Positions 5,768-7,505 of a DNA stretch of 7,505 nt are shown here, one piece after another. The notes beneath the pieces are model-generated. The model was not told the DNA's origin and did not search any database. It was given only the letters and a program-made list of their open reading frames with translations. Source of the DNA: Abditibacteriales bacterium. Its GTDB lineage: Bacteria > Armatimonadota > Abditibacteriia > Abditibacteriales > JANWYM01. Location of the stretch: NCBI GenBank assembly GCA_025055355.1, contig JANWYM010000190.1:1-7505 (forward strand), written 5' to 3'. The position numbers and the translations under genes were made by a program. The number at the start of each line of letters is the position of its first letter. Position 1 is the stretch's first letter.

Positions 5768-6799
5768 ATGTCACGCGAACGGCTCGTCAGCGGGGAGGCC
5801 ACCCCCGAAGAAAAAGAGATGAACTGGGCGCTGCGTCCACATTCGTTGGACGAGGTGATTGGACAGCGCGAGGTGGTGGAGAGTTTGCGCATTGCCATCG
5901 CTGCCGCGAAGCAGCGAGGTGAGGCGTTGGATCATGTTTTGCTCAGCGGACCGCCGGGGTTGGGCAAAACGACGCTGGCTGCGATCACAGCCATCGAAAT
6001 GGGCAAACAGATTACGATGACCTCCGGCCCCGCGCTGGAGCGCCCCGCTGACTTGATGGGTCCGCTGGTCAACCTCAAAGAGGGTGACGTGCTGTTCATT
6101 GACGAGATTCATCGCTTGCCGCGTCCCGTCGAGGAGTTCCTGTATCCGGCGATGGAGGATTTCAAGGTCAACTTCACACTCGACAAAGGGCTTTACACCA
6201 AGCCGCTGCCGTTCAAGTTGGAGAAGTTCACGCTGGTGGGCGCGACCACGCGGGCGGGGATGTTGACCACGCCACTGCGCGAGCGGTTTGGGATTCGCTT
6301 GCAGGTGGACTTTTATCCCGTCGAGGACTTGGTGAGGATCGTGAAGCGCTCCGCGCAACTGCTTAACGTGCCGCTGGACGAAGAAGGCGCGCACGAGATC
6401 GCCCGCCGCGCGCGCGGCACGCCCCGCATCGCCAACCGCCTGCTGCGCCGCGTGCGCGATTACGCCGAGGTCAAAGCCGACGGGCGCATCACGCAAGCGG
6501 TCGCCGACGAGGCGCTGCGGTTGGAGGGCGTGGATGCCCTCGGGTTGGATAGGTTAGACCACGCTTTGCTGTGCACCATCATCGAGACCTACGACGGCGG
6601 ACCGGTGGGCATCGAAGCCCTCGCCGCGACGTTAAACGAAGACCGCGACACTTTGGAGGATATGGTCGAACCCTACCTGCTCCGCATCGGCTTCCTTGCC
6701 CGCACCCCACAGGGACGCCGCACCACGCGCAAGGCGTATGAGCATCTGGGGTACCCGCTGTCGAAGGCGATGTCGGAGCAGTTGCGGTTGATTGAGTGA
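5768..6799 (+). CDS. ruvB: Holliday junction branch migration ATPase RuvB
   Basis: RuvB is the hexameric AAA+ motor that, with RuvA, drives Holliday-junction branch migration in recombination and replication-fork repair. The 343 residues match the usual length of about 340. Visible motifs are the N-terminal ALRPHSLDEVIGQ (21-33), Walker A GPPGLGKT (61-68), Walker B LFIDEIHR (109-116), sensor 1 GATTRAG (158-164), the arginine-finger region LRERFG (170-175), and sensor 2 GTPRIANRLLRR (217-228). The C-terminal winged helix includes DGGPVGIEALAATLNEDRDT (276-295) and ends with the YLLRIGFLARTPQGR segment (303-317). The hairpin before sensor 1 reads DKGLYTKPLPFKLEKFTL (139-156), where many RuvB proteins have GPAARS-like sequence. 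A good ribosome site precedes the start. ruvA and ruvC are not adjacent in the window; scattered ruv genes are common outside Proteobacteria. Confidence 0.98.
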   Translation: MSRERLVSGEATPEEKEMNWALRPHSLDEVIGQREVVESLRIAIAAAKQRGEALDHVLLSGPPGLGKTTLAAITAIEMGKQITMTSGPALERPADLMGPLVNLKEGDVLFIDEIHRLPRPVEEFLYPAMEDFKVNFTLDKGLYTKPLPFKLEKFTLVGATTRAGMLTTPLRERFGIRLQVDFYPVEDLVRIVKRSAQLLNVPLDEEGAHEIARRARGTPRIANRLLRRVRDYAEVKADGRITQAVADEALRLEGVDALGLDRLDHALLCTIIETYDGGPVGIEALAATLNEDRDTLEDMVEPYLLRIGFLARTPQGRRTTRKAYEHLGYPLSKAMSEQLRLIE

Positions 6800-6820
6800 A
6801 ACGTGAACTTAGAAGTCGCT

Positions 6821-6850
6821 TTGGACGCCCGAAAGCGGTCGGGATTTTAT
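6821..6850 (+). promoter_or_regulatory. Weak candidate promoter of the amidohydrolase gene
   Basis: TTGGAC (6821-6826) and TTTTAT (6845-6850) are 18 bp apart, in the 71-bp gap between ruvB and the next ATG. The matches to consensus are only three and four of six, so this is a weak call. It would give a leader of about 15 nt. If it is not real, the gene is read through from ruvB. Confidence 0.25.
6828..6850 (+). terminator. Weak candidate intrinsic terminator after ruvB
   Basis: CCCGA (6828-6832) and TCGGG (6839-6843) form a 5-bp stem with a 6-base loop, followed by ATTTTAT. The stem is short and the T-run interrupted, so termination would be weak. The same bases also allow a GGGA-TTTTA-TCCC hairpin and overlap a possible promoter. 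Confidence 0.25.
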
Positions 6851-6870
6851 CCCAAGCGTTAAACCGTTGG

Positions 6871-7505
6871 ATGATGACAAGAAACGCTCTTCTGCTCTTC
6901 ACCTTCTTCTTTCTCTCCGCTGCCCGCGCGCAGGACTACGACCTCATCATCCGCCACGGGCGCGTCATAGACGGCACGGGAAATCCCGCGTATTTCGCGG
7001 ACGTGGCGGTGAAGGACGGGCGCATTGTCGCTGTCGGCAGAGTGTCAGGCACGGCAACGACAGCAGTGGACGCCAAAGGGCTCATGGTCGCGCCCGGTTT
7101 CATTGACGTTCACACGCACGCGGAGAATGTGGTGTCCCACCCGCGCGCGGAAAACTTCGTGCGCATGGGCGTGACGACGATCGTGACGGGCAACTGCGGC
7201 GGGTCGGTGGTGAACGTGGCGGAGTTTCTGCGGCGCGTTGAAGAGACGCAAGTTTCCGTCAACGTCGCCACGCTCATCGGTCACAACACCGTGCGGCGCA
7301 GCGCGATGGGCGGAGCGTTCGACCGTCCGCCGACCGAAGAGGAACTGGCGAGGATGAAGTCACTGGTCGAGCAGGCGATACAGGACGGAGCGGTGGGGCT
7401 TTCGACGGGACTGATTTATCTGCCCGGCACGTTTGCGAAGACGGAGGAAATCATCGAACTGGCAAAAGTAGCGTCCGCCTACGACGGTCTCTACGCGAGT
7501 CATAT
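6871..7505 (+). CDS. Secreted N-acyl-D-amino-acid deacylase-like amidohydrolase (3' end outside window)
   Basis: This is a metal-dependent amidohydrolase of the D-aminoacylase type, which removes acyl groups from N-acyl-D-amino acids. The visible 211 residues begin with a signal peptide: Arg4, a hydrophobic core 6-16, and a likely cut after SAARA (20). The mature start DYDLIIRHGRVIDGTGNPA (22-40) is the small beta domain. Metal-binding HTH is at 81-83 within GFIDVHTHAEN, and the family's metal-bridging cysteine is C109 in TGNCGG. GHNTVRRSAMG (137-147), GAVGLSTGLIYLPG (173-186) and LYASH (207-211) follow. Family members usually have about 500 residues, so more than half is missing. HTHAEN replaces the common HTHDD form, so the exact substrate is unsure; a dihydroorotase- or dipeptidase-like role is less likely. 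The start is ATG 6871 or 6874; neither has a clear ribosome site. Confidence 0.9.
   Translation, partial: MMTRNALLLFTFFFLSAARAQDYDLIIRHGRVIDGTGNPAYFADVAVKDGRIVAVGRVSGTATTAVDAKGLMVAPGFIDVHTHAENVVSHPRAENFVRMGVTTIVTGNCGGSVVNVAEFLRRVEETQVSVNVATLIGHNTVRRSAMGGAFDRPPTEEELARMKSLVEQAIQDGAVGLSTGLIYLPGTFAKTEEIIELAKVASAYDGLYASH

Noticed and set aside
1824..6879. Both the permease and the amidohydrolase begin ATG ATG ACA
   Set aside because: The similarity is limited to nine bases with unrelated flanks and is most simply chance.

Overview
The window is GC-rich bacterial chromosomal DNA, dense with ordinary genes. The gene set (SelB, RuvB, a family 9 glycosyltransferase, an FtsX-type permease and an exported amidohydrolase) is bacterial. 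The phylum cannot be fixed from sequence alone; Armatimonadota or a neighbouring lineage of GC-rich bacteria is only a guess. The presence of selB implies that the organism makes selenoproteins.

Layout. On the minus strand, 1-1404 is the first 468 codons of selB, running off the left edge. Then comes a 416-bp divergent intergenic region. It holds an outward-facing sigma70-like promoter at each end (each with a TAAAAT -10, a TGn extension and a 17-bp spacer) and a REP-like palindromic repeat cluster between them. On the plus strand follow an 814-aa duplicated FtsX/MacB-type ABC permease (1827-4271), a 103-bp inverted array of ACTGGTC heptamers that stops three bases before the next ATG, a family 9 glycosyltransferase (4385-5545), a 222-bp leader with two tiny possible ORFs, ruvB (5768-6799), and the first 211 codons of a secreted N-acyl-D-amino-acid deacylase-like amidohydrolase (6871 to the right edge).

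How the genes relate. They do not form one pathway. SelB decodes UGA as selenocysteine. The permease and the glycosyltransferase both point to envelope work (lipid or lipoprotein movement or efflux; glycan or LPS-like assembly) and may be co-transcribed. RuvB acts in Holliday-junction branch migration, without ruvA or ruvC beside it here. The amidohydrolase probably acts on D-amino-acid derivatives outside the cytoplasm.

The most unusual content is the short-period repeats. There is an inverted heptamer array directly before the glycosyltransferase start, and two further arrays of different sequence (a 7-bp unit and an 8-bp unit) inside that gene, where they encode in-frame low-complexity insertions. 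No wholly new multi-gene system could be supported. The repeats and the uncharacterised ruvB leader are the parts worth a second look.
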